Of a DNA stretch of 64,000 nt, positions 25,059-33,715 are shown in pieces (positions within the stretch are counted from its first letter, which is position 1; each line of letters begins with the position of its first letter). This DNA comes from Falsochrobactrum tianjinense (GTDB lineage: Bacteria; Pseudomonadota; Alphaproteobacteria; Rhizobiales; Rhizobiaceae). The stretch covers positions 62,001 to 126,000 of the forward strand of contig NZ_JAHRVA010000004.1 in the NCBI RefSeq assembly GCF_019100495.1, given 5' to 3'. The notes beneath the pieces were generated by a model that did not search any database, had not been told where the DNA came from, and saw only the letters and a program-made list of their open reading frames with translations. A program made the translations under genes and the position numbers.

Positions 25059-25655
25059 TTATGTCAGCATTGGCCATAGGCTCACGACCAGAAGCAGCGC
25101 CATTACAATATTGAACCATTTGAGCCGCACCGAATCCGACAACCAATTTCGCAGCAAAGTGCCGAACCCCGCCCAGCTCGACACGCTTGGCAAATTGACG
25201 ATCGAGTAGATTACGCTCACAAGCAAAACGGACCCAGTGTAATTTTCCTGGCTCGCGTAGGTCGCGACACCAGTGACAGCCATCACCCATGCCTTGGGAT
25301 TTACCCATTGAAAGGCTGCTGCTTCGGTGAACTTCATAGGGCGAGTTTTACCGCCCTTGCTTTCGCCGATCAAGCGCGATGTTGCGATCTTCCATGCAAG
25401 GTAAAGCATATAGGTGCCACCCGCGAATTTCAGCAAAACATAAAGCATCGGCAAAGTTTCGAGTAGCGCGCCCAGCCCAAGCCCCACGCCAAGTAAAAGC
25501 GAAAAGAATCCGATTCCAATACCAAGCATATGCGGAATGGTGCGCCAGAAGCCAAAATTCACACCAGAAGCAAGCAGCATCAGATTGTTTGGGCCTGGCG
25601 TGATCGACGATACAAACGCAAAGACGATCAACGCCACAAATATATCAAGCGGCAT
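25059..25655 (-). CDS. LysE-family translocator
   Basis: A 198-residue membrane protein of the LysE/RhtB exporter family: the start S-S-I-T-P-G-P-N-N-L-M-L-L-A-S-G (about residues 16-31), a central G-G-T-Y-M-L-Y-L-A-W and F-Q-W-V-N-P-K-A-W in the fourth helix region. Six membrane helices fit. It probably exports an amino acid; the substrate is not predictable. It precedes ilvH on the minus strand only in position (65-base gap, ribosome-binding site weak). Confidence 0.88.
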   Translation of the reverse strand: MPLDIFVALIVFAFVSSITPGPNNLMLLASGVNFGFWRTIPHMLGIGIGFFSLLLGVGLGLGALLETLPMLYVLLKFAGGTYMLYLAWKIATSRLIGESKGGKTRPMKFTEAAAFQWVNPKAWVMAVTGVATYASQENYTGSVLLVSVIYSIVNLPSVSSWAGFGTLLRNWLSDSVRLKWFNIVMALLLVVSLWPMLT

Positions 25656-25719
25656 AGCACAGCAAAACCAAAAGGGGTGAGGGACCGACCAACGACAAGT
25701 TGAGCCGGTCCGAAACAGA

Positions 25720-26292
25720 TTACAGGCCCTGAGGACCGCGGTTCATCGCAGCCACACCGGTACGGCAGACCTCAACCAGGCCGAGCGGCTTCATCAAGGT
25801 GATGAACTGGTCAATCTTGGTCGTCTTGCCAGTAAATTCGATAATGAAATGCTCGGTTGTTGCATCCACGATCTTGGCGTTGAAGGCGTCGGCCAGCCGC
25901 AAGGTTTCCGCGCGCGCCTCGCCCTTGCCCGCGACCTTGATCAAGGCGAGTTCGCGTTCAATCGGGCGCTCGTGACCCAGCTCGATAGCGCGATGGGTCA
26001 TATCAACCACGCGGTGCACCGGCACGATACGCTCAAGCTGGTGACGTATCTGGTCGAGGACGTTGGGCGTCCCGCGCGTTACAATTGTGATGCGCGAAAG
26101 GTGCTGTTCATGCTCGGTTTCAGAAACCGTCAGGCTTTCAATATTGTAACCACGGCCTGAAAACAGCCCGATGACGCGGGCAAGAACACCCGGCTCATTG
26201 TCTACGAGAACGGAAAGCGTATGCGTTTCCGGCGTTTGTGTATCGGCTGCGATAAAATATGCCGAACCGGATGCTAGATTTTGTGCGTTCAT
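25720..26292 (-). CDS. ilvH: Acetolactate synthase small (regulatory) subunit
   Basis: A 190-residue ACT-domain protein. T-L-S-V-L-V-D-N-E-P-G-V-L-A-R-V-I-G-L-F-S-G-R-G-Y-N-I-E-S-L (about residues 24-53) is the regulatory ACT domain that binds valine, and the second half carries the R-E-L-A-L-I-K-V and E-F-T-G region of the small-subunit C-terminal domain. It confers valine feedback control on IlvI. It lies 15 bases after ilvI with GGAGAA before the ATG, in the same attenuated operon. Confidence 0.97.
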   Translation of the reverse strand: MNAQNLASGSAYFIAADTQTPETHTLSVLVDNEPGVLARVIGLFSGRGYNIESLTVSETEHEQHLSRITIVTRGTPNVLDQIRHQLERIVPVHRVVDMTHRAIELGHERPIERELALIKVAGKGEARAETLRLADAFNAKIVDATTEHFIIEFTGKTTKIDQFITLMKPLGLVEVCRTGVAAMNRGPQGL

Positions 26293-26307
26293 TTTCTTTT
26301 CTCCGGA

Positions 26308-28113
26308 TCAGACGAGCGCGCGGCCCTTGGCGTCGATTGCATTGGCGACCGCTTCATCTGTCGCCTCGTCGGGCAGCAACATTTCATTATGCGCCTTGCC
26401 GGACGGGATCATCGGGAAGCAATTGGCGAGATTGGCGACACGGCAATCGAAGATCACCGGCTTTTTCACCTCGATCATTTCCATGATGGCGTCGTCGAGC
26501 CGGGCGGGCTTGTCGCAACGAATACCATGCGCGCCGTAGGCTTCCGCCAGCTTGACGAAATCCGGCATGGCTTCGGTATAGGAATGCGACAGGCGATTGC
26601 CATGCAGCAATTGCTGCCACTGCCGAACCATGCCCATATACTGATTGTTAAGGATGAAAATCTTGATCGGCGCATTATACTGGATAGCCGCCGACATTTC
26701 CTGAATACACATCTGGATCGAGGCATCGCCCGCAACATCGATGACCAGCGCATCGGGATGTGCAATCTGCACGCCGAGCGCCGCCGGCAGGCCATAGCCC
26801 ATTGTGCCCAGACCGCCCGACGTCATCCAGCGGTTCGGCGCCTCGAAATCCAGGAACTGCGCTGCCCACATCTGATGCTGTCCGACTTCGGTTGTGATAT
26901 AGGTATCGTGGCCCTTGGTCAGTTCATTGAGCCGCTGCAAAGCATATTGCGGCATGATGACGTCCTTGTTTGGCGCATAGGCGAGAGAATTGCGCGAGCG
27001 CCAGCGATCGATCTGCTCCCACCATGCGGCAATCGCCTTTTTTTCCGGCTTCTTTTCGGCTGCGCGAAACTGGCGAACAATATCTTCCAGCACATGGGCA
27101 ACATCGCCGACGATCGGAACGTCCACACGAACATTCTTGTTGATCGATGAAGGATCGATATCGATATGGATTTTGCGCGAATGCGGCGAAAACGCATTGA
27201 GACGACCCGTAATGCGGTCATCGAAACGTGCGCCGATGCACAGCATGACATCACAATCATGCATGGTCATATTGGCTTCGTAAGTGCCGTGCATGCCCAG
27301 CATACCGAGCCAGTTCTTGCCCGATGCCGGATAGGCGCCCAGTCCCATCAGTGTCGAAGTGATCGGGAAATTGCTGATTTCAACCAGTTCGCGCAGCAGT
27401 TTCGTTGCCGCAGGGCCGGAGTTGATAACGCCGCCGCCTGAATAGATGACAGGCTTCCTCGCCGTCAGCAGCAATTCGAGCGCTTGAGAAATCGCATTTT
27501 TATCCCCTTCCAGTGTCGGACGATAGCTGGTCCGCGGCGCGGTCTGTGGCGGCGTGTAAATGCCACTGGCAAACTGGATATCCTTGGGGATATCGACCAG
27601 AACCGGTCCCGGACGACCCGTTGAGGCGATATGGAAGGCCTCATGCAGGATACGGGACAGATCGTCGATGCTGCGAACCAGCCAGTTATGCTTGGTGCAG
27701 GGGCGCGTGATCCCAACCGTATCTGCCTCCTGAAAACCGTCCGAGCCGATCAGCGTCGTCGGAACCTGACCGGAAATGCAAACCAGCGGGATGGAATCCA
27801 TCAATGCATCCTGCAAGGGCGTCACTGCATTGGTGGCGCCGGGACCGGATGTGACCAGCATGACCCCGACCTTACCGGTCGAACGTGCATAACCCTCCGC
27901 TGCATGTCCCGCGCCCTGTTCATGACGAACCAGAATATGCTGAACCTTGTCCTGCTGGAAAAGCTCGTCATAGATCGGCAGCACGGCTCCGCCCGGATAA
28001 CCGAATATATGTTCCACGCCATGATCGATCATGGCCTGGACCACCATTTCCGCGCCAGTCATTTCGCGTTGCCCCGCGGACATTATCGCCGCCTCGCCTT
28101 TTGCTGCCGTCAT
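26308..28113 (-). CDS. ilvI: Acetolactate synthase large (catalytic) subunit
   Basis: A 601-residue ThDP-dependent enzyme: G-Y-P-G-G-A-V-L-P-I near the N-terminus, the catalytic glutamate in H-E-Q-G-A-G-H-A-A-E-G-Y-A-R, a central FAD-type domain, and the ThDP/Mg2+ motif V-A-G-D-A-S-I-Q-M through N-N-Q-Y-M-G-M near the C-terminus. It forms acetolactate or acetohydroxybutyrate, the first common step of branched-chain amino-acid synthesis. The ATG at 28113 has GGGAAG eight bases before it; a GTG three codons upstream overlaps that spacing. Expression is probably set by the attenuator directly upstream. Confidence 0.96.
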   Translation of the reverse strand: MTAAKGEAAIMSAGQREMTGAEMVVQAMIDHGVEHIFGYPGGAVLPIYDELFQQDKVQHILVRHEQGAGHAAEGYARSTGKVGVMLVTSGPGATNAVTPLQDALMDSIPLVCISGQVPTTLIGSDGFQEADTVGITRPCTKHNWLVRSIDDLSRILHEAFHIASTGRPGPVLVDIPKDIQFASGIYTPPQTAPRTSYRPTLEGDKNAISQALELLLTARKPVIYSGGGVINSGPAATKLLRELVEISNFPITSTLMGLGAYPASGKNWLGMLGMHGTYEANMTMHDCDVMLCIGARFDDRITGRLNAFSPHSRKIHIDIDPSSINKNVRVDVPIVGDVAHVLEDIVRQFRAAEKKPEKKAIAAWWEQIDRWRSRNSLAYAPNKDVIMPQYALQRLNELTKGHDTYITTEVGQHQMWAAQFLDFEAPNRWMTSGGLGTMGYGLPAALGVQIAHPDALVIDVAGDASIQMCIQEMSAAIQYNAPIKIFILNNQYMGMVRQWQQLLHGNRLSHSYTEAMPDFVKLAEAYGAHGIRCDKPARLDDAIMEMIEVKKPVIFDCRVANLANCFPMIPSGKAHNEMLLPDEATDEAVANAIDAKGRALV

Positions 28114-28165
28114 CGTCGTCACTTCCCGTCTGCTTTACATATTCAATGTCGTTGGCGTTCTGATA

Positions 28166-28190
28166 ACAAAAAAGGCCCCCGAGGGAGCCT
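28166..28190 (-). terminator. Attenuator terminator of the ilvIH leader
   Basis: On the minus strand AGGCTCCC / GGGGGCCT (one G-T pair) is followed by TTTTTT. It lies between the leader peptide and ilvI, 53 bases before the ilvI start. A competing hairpin can form upstream: GCGCATGGG and GGATGG within the leader coding sequence can pair with CCATCC and CCCATGCGC just after it. Confidence 0.85.
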
Positions 28191-28222
28191 GTCTTTCGCG
28201 CATGGGAGCTTTCGCCGGATGG

Positions 28223-28279
28223 TTACACCATCCTGCCCATGCGCATTCGTACCACAAGAATAAGAGCTGTTTTGTTCAT
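28223..28279 (-). CDS. ilvIH leader peptide (attenuator)
   Basis: An 18-residue open frame, MNKTALILVVRMRMGRMV, followed by TAA. Residues 6-10 are Leu-Ile-Leu-Val-Val, the amino acids made by the downstream pathway, and the last sense codon is Val. It sits before a terminator hairpin in front of ilvI, the exact arrangement of a transcription attenuator. No ribosome-binding site is visible; the predicted promoter places the transcript start at or next to the ATG, so it may be translated as a leaderless mRNA, as reported for the trp leader of Sinorhizobium. Confidence 0.88.
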   Translation of the reverse strand: MNKTALILVVRMRMGRMV

Positions 28280-28286
28280 AGGCGGA

Positions 28287-28315
28287 AGACTAATCACCCC
28301 AGATCATATCGTCAA
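28287..28315 (-). promoter_or_regulatory. Predicted ilvIH promoter
   Basis: TTGACG (28310-28315) and TAGTCT (28287-28292) with exactly 17 bases between them. The expected transcription start is near 28280, at the ATG of the leader peptide. The -10 match is only moderate. Confidence 0.5.
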
Positions 28316-28372
28316 CGCATAATTGCGCCCATCGCGATATTTTCTTTTACAGACAAGCCTTCTGCGACAACT

Positions 28373-29287
28373 TTATTGCCCAGACAGCGCGTCCTCACCG
28401 GAAGAAAGTATTTTCCAGCTCTCATCGAGCTGGTTGCGAAACCATGTTGACTGGCGTTTGGCATATTGGCGCGTTGCAATGATGGAACGCTCGATTGCTT
28501 CTTCACGCGACATGGCTCCGTCCAGAAAAGCCGAAATCTCACGCACGCCGATTGCCTTCATGGCAGGCAGCGCCGGATCAAGATTGAGCGCCAGCAAGGC
28601 ACGAACCTCGTCAATCGCACCGCGGTCCCACATGAGATTGAACCGCTGGGCGATACGCTGTCCAAGCCAGCCGCGATCCGGCAGAAGCACAATTTTGCGC
28701 GCCGTCTGGTCATCGACCAACGCCCTGCCCTTCTCCTGTTGCCAGTCGAGCAGGGATTTCCCCGTCGCCTCGAAAACTTCAAGAGCACGCACGATGCGCT
28801 GGCTGTCGGTGGGGCGCAGCGTTGCCGCAATTACCGGATCGCGCCGTTGCAATGCAGCATGAAGCGTTTCGGCACCCTCCCTCTCCATCCGCTGCCGCCA
28901 GTACTGACGCAGATTGGCAGGCACTTCCGGCATCTGCGACAGGCCACCCAGAAGCGCACGGAAATAAAGCCCGGTTCCGCCGACAAAGATCGGCACTCGG
29001 CCTTCAAGATCGGGACGAGACACCAGTGCTTCCACATCGGCAAACCACTTTCCGGTGGAATAGGAGATCGAAGGCGGCACATGACCATAGAGATAATGCT
29101 CTGCCTCACGCAGATCGTCCACCGACGGCCGTGCCGTCAGGAGATTGAGCACATCATAGACTTGCATGGAATCACTGTTCACGATGAAGCCGCCGGTCTC
29201 CTGTGCCATATGAACAGCAAGAGCCGACTTGCCGCTGGCCGTTGGGCCAGCTATCAGGATTGCACTCTTCACCGCATAATCACTCAT
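28373..29287 (-). CDS. miaA: tRNA dimethylallyltransferase
   Basis: A 304-residue MiaA: P-loop [11 protein letters not shown] (about residues 14-24), [20 protein letters not shown] and A-I-G-V-R-E-I-like C-terminal segments. It adds the dimethylallyl group to adenosine 37 of tRNAs reading U-starting codons. It is divergent from serB; only 17 bases separate the two start codons, so each promoter must lie inside the other gene or in that gap. Confidence 0.97.
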   Translation of the reverse strand: MSDYAVKSAILIAGPTASGKSALAVHMAQETGGFIVNSDSMQVYDVLNLLTARPSVDDLREAEHYLYGHVPPSISYSTGKWFADVEALVSRPDLEGRVPIFVGGTGLYFRALLGGLSQMPEVPANLRQYWRQRMEREGAETLHAALQRRDPVIAATLRPTDSQRIVRALEVFEATGKSLLDWQQEKGRALVDDQTARKIVLLPDRGWLGQRIAQRFNLMWDRGAIDEVRALLALNLDPALPAMKAIGVREISAFLDGAMSREEAIERSIIATRQYAKRQSTWFRNQLDESWKILSSGEDALSGQ

Positions 29288-29304
29288 TGCAGGAAATGCT
29301 CCTC

Positions 29305-30204
29305 ATGTCCCGATCTGTTCCCCTGATTGCCACATTGATCGCCAATCCAGCCAAGGCCGCGCTGGTTCCGTCACTTGGGATTAAAGCCTCGGCAGCAGTG
29401 AATGCAACCGGACTTTATTGGCTGGCCGATGGTATCGCATGCGATATACCACTCCCTTCGTCCATCCTTGCGCAAGAAGCAGAGAGTGCATTGCGTGCCG
29501 CTCTTGATAGCGCGCCAGTCGATATCGTGGTGCAGGAGCAGGACAACCGGCGCAAGAAGATTCTGATCGCTGACATGGATTCCACCATGATCCAGCAGGA
29601 ATGCATCGATGAACTGGCCGAGGAAGCCGGGCTGCGCGAACTGGTCTCGGAGATTACAGCACGCGCCATGAATGGCGAGATCGCTTTCGAGCCCGCCTTG
29701 CGCGAACGGGTGGCTTTGTTGAAGGGCTTGCCGCTTTCGGTGATCGACAAGGTTATTTCGACCCGGATTTCCCTGATGCCAGGCGGACCGGAACTCGTCC
29801 GCACTATGCGCAAATATGGCGCTTATACAGCGCTTGTTTCCGGTGGCTTCACCTCCTTCACGCAACGCATCGCAAACATGATCGGCTTCAATGAAGACCG
29901 CGCCAACGACCTTCTCGATGATGGAACCTATTTGACAGGTCAGGTTGCCGAACCGATTCTCGGGCGCGAAGCAAAGGTTGAAAAACTGATTGAAATAGCC
30001 GAACGTCTCGGGCTGACGACACAGGATGCAATCGCCGTTGGCGATGGGGCCAATGATCTTGGCATGATCCAGCTCGCCGGAACCGGCGTGGCGCTACATG
30101 CCAAACCCGCTGTAGCCGCTCAGGCCAAAGTGCGTATCGACCATGGCGATCTGACCGCCCTTCTTTATATTCAGGGCTATCGCAAGTCGGATTTTGTCGA
30201 ATGA
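29305..30204 (+). CDS. serB: Phosphoserine phosphatase
   Basis: A 299-residue HAD-family SerB. The nucleophile motif D-M-D-S-T-M-I-Q-Q-E-C-I-D-E-L (about residues 91-105), motif II V-S-G-G-F-T-S-F and motif III G-D-G-A-N-D-L-G-M are complete. The N-terminal 85 residues form the regulatory, ACT-like part seen in long SerB proteins. It dephosphorylates phosphoserine in the last step of serine synthesis. The start at 29305 is chosen with AGGA about nine bases upstream; another ATG lies three codons earlier. A GNAT gene overlaps its stop codon by four bases. Confidence 0.96.
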   Translation: MSRSVPLIATLIANPAKAALVPSLGIKASAAVNATGLYWLADGIACDIPLPSSILAQEAESALRAALDSAPVDIVVQEQDNRRKKILIADMDSTMIQQECIDELAEEAGLRELVSEITARAMNGEIAFEPALRERVALLKGLPLSVIDKVISTRISLMPGGPELVRTMRKYGAYTALVSGGFTSFTQRIANMIGFNEDRANDLLDDGTYLTGQVAEPILGREAKVEKLIEIAERLGLTTQDAIAVGDGANDLGMIQLAGTGVALHAKPAVAAQAKVRIDHGDLTALLYIQGYRKSDFVE

Positions 30205-30752
30205 TTATTCTGGAAACGCCCCGCCTTATTATCCGCAACTGGGAAGATCGTGACCGGGAACTGCTTCATGTGATCAATTCCGATGATGAAGTGATGCATT
30301 TTTTTCCGTTCCGTCGCAACCGTGCGGAGTCGGATGCTCTATTCGAACGCCTACAGACAATGATCGCCGAAACCGGTCTTGGCTTTTACGCACTCGAAGA
30401 AAAGCAAAACGAACAATGCATTGGCTTTGCCGGTCTTGCTCGTACCGATCTTGAGCCCCATTTTCCAACCGGCACTGTCGAAATAGGCTGGCGTCTTACC
30501 CGTCCATATTGGGGCAACGGCTATGTGACGGAAGCAGGCAGAGCGCTTCTTGCCTATGCCTTCGAAACGCTGGATCTTCCAGAAGTCGTGTCCTTCGCGG
30601 TCTTTAACAACGACCGCTCAACGTCTGTCATGCAGCGCATCGGCATGGTGCGCAATGAAGCCAGGGACTTCGATCATCCGCGTGTGCCAGACGCGACACC
30701 GCACCTCAAACGCCACGTTGTTTATCGGATCTCCAAACCTGCGAGAGACTGA
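30201..30752 (+). CDS. GNAT acetyltransferase (RimJ/RimL-like)
   Basis: A 183-residue N-acetyltransferase of the RimJ/RimL-type GNAT group: starts L-E-T-P-R-L-I-I-R-N-W, has I-G-F-A-G-L and the acetyl-CoA loop I-G-W-R-L-T-R-P-Y-W-G-N-G-Y-V-T-E-A-G (about residues 96-114), then S-F-A-V-F-N-N-D-R-S-T-S-V-M-Q-R-I-G-M. Substrate (protein N-terminus, small amine or antibiotic) is not predictable. ATGA overlap with serB suggests co-translation. A bidirectional terminator follows. Confidence 0.9.
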   Translation: MIILETPRLIIRNWEDRDRELLHVINSDDEVMHFFPFRRNRAESDALFERLQTMIAETGLGFYALEEKQNEQCIGFAGLARTDLEPHFPTGTVEIGWRLTRPYWGNGYVTEAGRALLAYAFETLDLPEVVSFAVFNNDRSTSVMQRIGMVRNEARDFDHPRVPDATPHLKRHVVYRISKPARD

Positions 30753-30799
30753 ATCACATTCATAGAAGAACATTGCAAGCTATTCAGAACACAAACAAA

Positions 30800-30837
30800 A
30801 AAAGCGTTGCAATACTTTGCAACGCCTTTGGTTTTTT
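30800..30837. terminator. Bidirectional terminator
   Basis: GCGTTGCAA / TTGCAACGC with loop TACT (stem 30804-30825), an A-run on the left and GGTTTTTTG on the right. It ends the serB-GNAT unit (+) and the degP gene (-), which converge. Confidence 0.9.
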
Positions 30838-30850
30838 GATGAGAAAAACC

Positions 30851-32431
30851 TTAATCGATCCGGATAGTCACGAAGCGCAACTCGCCGGAGCGTGAAGCCA
30901 GCATCAGAAGCGCATTCTTGCGCCCTTCGCGGCGCAACGCATCGATACGCTTATTCACATCGTCCGGCGTCTTGACCATGACCTGATCGATGTCGACGAT
31001 TACATCGCCGATTTCGATCCGCTTTTCGCCTGCTGCCGAACTGGGCGAAACATAAAGCACCGCTACCCCCTCAACATCTTCGGCAATGCCGAACTCACCG
31101 CGAACATCATCATCAATTGTGGCCAGGCGCATGCCGAGCACAGTAGTGCCGGCCTGATCCGGCTGCTCTTTTCCGGGTGTGTCGGGTACTTCCTGCCCTT
31201 CCTCACCCTCTGGCGTACCGGGTGCAGGTACATGATTCTCTGTAGCTTGCTCGCCGCTCTTGTCATCTTCTACGAGACGGCCGAGCTTGACCTTTACGGT
31301 CTTTTCCTTGCCCTTTCGAATGATGACAATTTCCACTTCGTCGCCGACAGCGCTTTCCGCCACAAGGCGCGGCAGATCGCGGGCACGCTCGACCGGCTTG
31401 CCGTCATAACGGATCACGACATCACCAGCTTCAATTGCCTTGTTCTCTATCCCTGAATTTTGGATCAGCCCGGAAATCAATGCGCCTTTAGCCTCTTTCA
31501 GACCAAGACTTTGCGCAATATCCTCCGTAACCGGCTGGATGCGCACGCCAAGCCAGCCCCGGCGCACTTCACCGAACTCCTTGAGCTGGTCGATCACGCC
31601 GACCGCCATTTCGGCGGGAATGGCAAAGCCGATGCCGATCGACCCTCCCGACGGCGAATAGATCGCTGTGTTAATCCCAATCACCTTGCCATCCATATCG
31701 AATAGCGGACCGCCAGAATTGCCGCGGTTGATTGCGGCATCCGTCTGGATGAAATCGTCATAGGGGCCGGATTGAATGTCGCGCTTGCGCGCCGAAATAA
31801 TGCCCGCTGTCACCGTACCGCCGAGGCCGAACGGATTGCCGATGGCCAACACCCAGTCACCGATGCGCGCCTTCTCGGAATTGCCGAACTGCACAGCCTT
31901 AAGCTTGTGCCTGCTGGGATCGACCTTCAGCACGGCAAGATCGGTCTTGATATCCTTGCCGACCAGTTCCGCTTTTAACTTGGAACCATCAACGAAGTTG
32001 ACTTCTATCTCGTCAGCATCCGCAATGACGTGATTATTGGTAACGAGAAAGCCTTTTTCGGCGTCGATTACAAACCCGGAACCAAGAGACTGCACTTTCC
32101 GCGATTCACCACCCTGGCCGCCGTCCTTGTCGTTATAAAAGTCGTTGAAGAATTCCTGAAAGGGCGAGCCTTCCGGCACTTGCGGAATCTGTACCGCACC
32201 ATCATCGCTCTCATCTTCGTTAACGGTTTGCGAAGTGGAAATATTAACCACCGAATCGAGCAATCCCTCCGCAAGATCGGCTACGGAGGCAGGCCCTTTC
32301 GGTCCCTGCAAGGCCGTTTGCGCCATGGCAGAAGGCGCGCCTATCGAAACCGCGCCGCCAATGCTTGCCGCTCCCAAAGCCACGGTTGCCAATAGGGTGC
32401 GAGCAAATCTCGCCTTGGGTGCAATTGCCAT
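30851..32431 (-). CDS. degP: DegP/HtrA-family periplasmic serine protease
   Basis: A 526-residue Do-type protease: signal peptide (cleavage after A-M-A near residue 37), trypsin-like domain with the triad His134 (T-N-N-H-V), Asp164 (K-T-D-L-A) and Ser239 (G-N-S-G-G-P), then two PDZ domains separated by an acidic Glu/Gln/Pro-rich linker (about residues 365-405). It degrades or refolds damaged envelope proteins. The ATG at 32431 begins a normal signal peptide; a longer reading frame upstream runs through an intergenic repeat and is not credible. It closes a block with hflK, hflC and a DUF2065 gene. Confidence 0.95.
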   Translation of the reverse strand: MAIAPKARFARTLLATVALGAASIGGAVSIGAPSAMAQTALQGPKGPASVADLAEGLLDSVVNISTSQTVNEDESDDGAVQIPQVPEGSPFQEFFNDFYNDKDGGQGGESRKVQSLGSGFVIDAEKGFLVTNNHVIADADEIEVNFVDGSKLKAELVGKDIKTDLAVLKVDPSRHKLKAVQFGNSEKARIGDWVLAIGNPFGLGGTVTAGIISARKRDIQSGPYDDFIQTDAAINRGNSGGPLFDMDGKVIGINTAIYSPSGGSIGIGFAIPAEMAVGVIDQLKEFGEVRRGWLGVRIQPVTEDIAQSLGLKEAKGALISGLIQNSGIENKAIEAGDVVIRYDGKPVERARDLPRLVAESAVGDEVEIVIIRKGKEKTVKVKLGRLVEDDKSGEQATENHVPAPGTPEGEEGQEVPDTPGKEQPDQAGTTVLGMRLATIDDDVRGEFGIAEDVEGVAVLYVSPSSAAGEKRIEIGDVIVDIDQVMVKTPDDVNKRIDALRREGRKNALLMLASRSGELRFVTIRID

Positions 32432-32483
32432 GAAGCTCTGCTCCGTTCTGTCTACCTGCTCTGGAGTGGCTCCGGTTGTGACC

Positions 32484-32525
32484 AAATCGCCGAAACCGCT
32501 TCGCACTTTTACCGAAAGTGCTTTA
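32484..32525 (-). repeat. Rhizobial intergenic repeat fragment in the degP leader
   Basis: On the minus strand it reads AGCACTTTCGGTAAAAGTGC then GAAGCGGTTTCGGCGATTTG, matching the first half of the repeat at 22135. It lies in the 5' untranslated region of degP. Confidence 0.55.
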
Positions 32526-32611
32526 AAAGCCAGAACACTGGATTGCTGCAAAATACGGCCTGTTTGCGGCTCCGCATAGGCTACAGGCGAAAATATAACG
32601 GAAATCCGCTC

Positions 32612-32797
32612 TTATCCCCTGACAAGCCAGACAAGGCCCACCCCAATTGCGAGCGCTGCAAGCCCTACGATCCGCAGTATATTTTCGGGTGCCTCGCTTG
32701 CATCGCGCGCAAGCTTCTTGGCAAAAAGAGGAAAGCCGCCGTAGAGAAGCCCTTCAAAGACGAAGAGAAGTCCTACGGCGGCCAGAAAATCGCTCAT
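32612..32797 (-). CDS. DUF2065 small membrane protein
   Basis: A 61-residue protein with two hydrophobic segments (about residues 5-25 and 41-58), matching the DUF2065 family. In many proteobacteria a DUF2065 gene follows hflC, as here; it may assist the HflKC complex, but the function is unknown. AAGGAG precedes the ATG. Confidence 0.85.
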   Translation of the reverse strand: MSDFLAAVGLLFVFEGLLYGGFPLFAKKLARDASEAPENILRIVGLAALAIGVGLVWLVRG

Positions 32798-32812
32798 GCG
32801 CGATAATCTCCT

Positions 32813-33715
32813 TTACTGGGAAGGCGTCGCAAGCCTGCCCCCCGCATCGCGGAAGAACTTGAAGAACTCCGAATCAGGCGAAAGAACCAGCGTCGTGTCG
32901 GGCGTTTCCAGCGCCTCACGATAAGCCGCCATCGAACGATAAAAGGCAAAGAAGCCTGGATCTTTCGAGGCAGACTGCGCGAAGATTTCACTGCGCTGGG
33001 CTTCACCTTCACCGCGAAGGATTTCTGATTCCCTGCGCGCTTCGGCAAGCGTTTCGACAACCTGGCGATCGGCAACCGCGCGAATACGCTGTGCTGCTTC
33101 ACGACCACGCGCGCGCAGACGCTCTGCTTCCGCCAGACGTTCCGCCTTCATGCGGTCGTAAGTCTGCTGCGAAACTTCCGCTGTCAAATCCGTACGGCGA
33201 ATGCGGACATCAGCGATGGTCAGGCCAAGCGACGTCGCATCCGGACGAAGCTGGTTGGCCACTTCACGCATCATGTCGCCGCGCTCTTCGGAAAGAGCGG
33301 CTTCAAAGCCACGCTGACCGTAGACGCTACGCAGCGAGGCATCAAGGCGTGTGCGCAGGCGCTGTTCGGCCAGAAGCGTGCTACCGGAAACCGTACGGCG
33401 GAACTTGCGCGCATCGGTGATGCGATAGACAAGAAATGCATCCACATCGTAGAATTTACCGCCCGAAACCTGCACGCGAATATCATCGAGATCGAAACGC
33501 CGCAGGCGATCATCGACCATCTGCACCGTGTCGGCATCAAGAAAACCGAAAGGCAGTTTGAAATAAATGCCTGGCTCAGTTTCTACATCCACGATCTGAC
33601 CAAAGCGCATCACGATGGCCTGCTGGCGTTCGTTAACAACGAAAATCGAAGAGTAAACCAGAAGGATGACGAGGGCGACGATACCGCCAATGATCGGAAG
33701 CCTGTTCTGGGCCAT
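32813..33715 (-). CDS. hflC: Protease modulator HflC
   Basis: A 300-residue SPFH/prohibitin-domain protein with one N-terminal membrane helix (about residues 6-25) followed by V-V-N-E-R-Q-Q-A-I-V-M-R-F-G and a long coiled-coil rich in Ala, Arg and Glu (about residues 170-250). With HflK it forms the large periplasmic cage that modulates the FtsH protease. Its start ATG overlaps the hflK stop by one base (TAATG), so the pair is translationally coupled. Confidence 0.97.
   Translation of the reverse strand: MAQNRLPIIGGIVALVILLVYSSIFVVNERQQAIVMRFGQIVDVETEPGIYFKLPFGFLDADTVQMVDDRLRRFDLDDIRVQVSGGKFYDVDAFLVYRITDARKFRRTVSGSTLLAEQRLRTRLDASLRSVYGQRGFEAALSEERGDMMREVANQLRPDATSLGLTIADVRIRRTDLTAEVSQQTYDRMKAERLAEAERLRARGREAAQRIRAVADRQVVETLAEARRESEILRGEGEAQRSEIFAQSASKDPGFFAFYRSMAAYREALETPDTTLVLSPDSEFFKFFRDAGGRLATPSQ

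Noticed and set aside
32432-32551. N-terminal extension of DegP by 40 residues
   Set aside because: The extension is made from an intergenic repeat, and a normal signal peptide starts at 32431.
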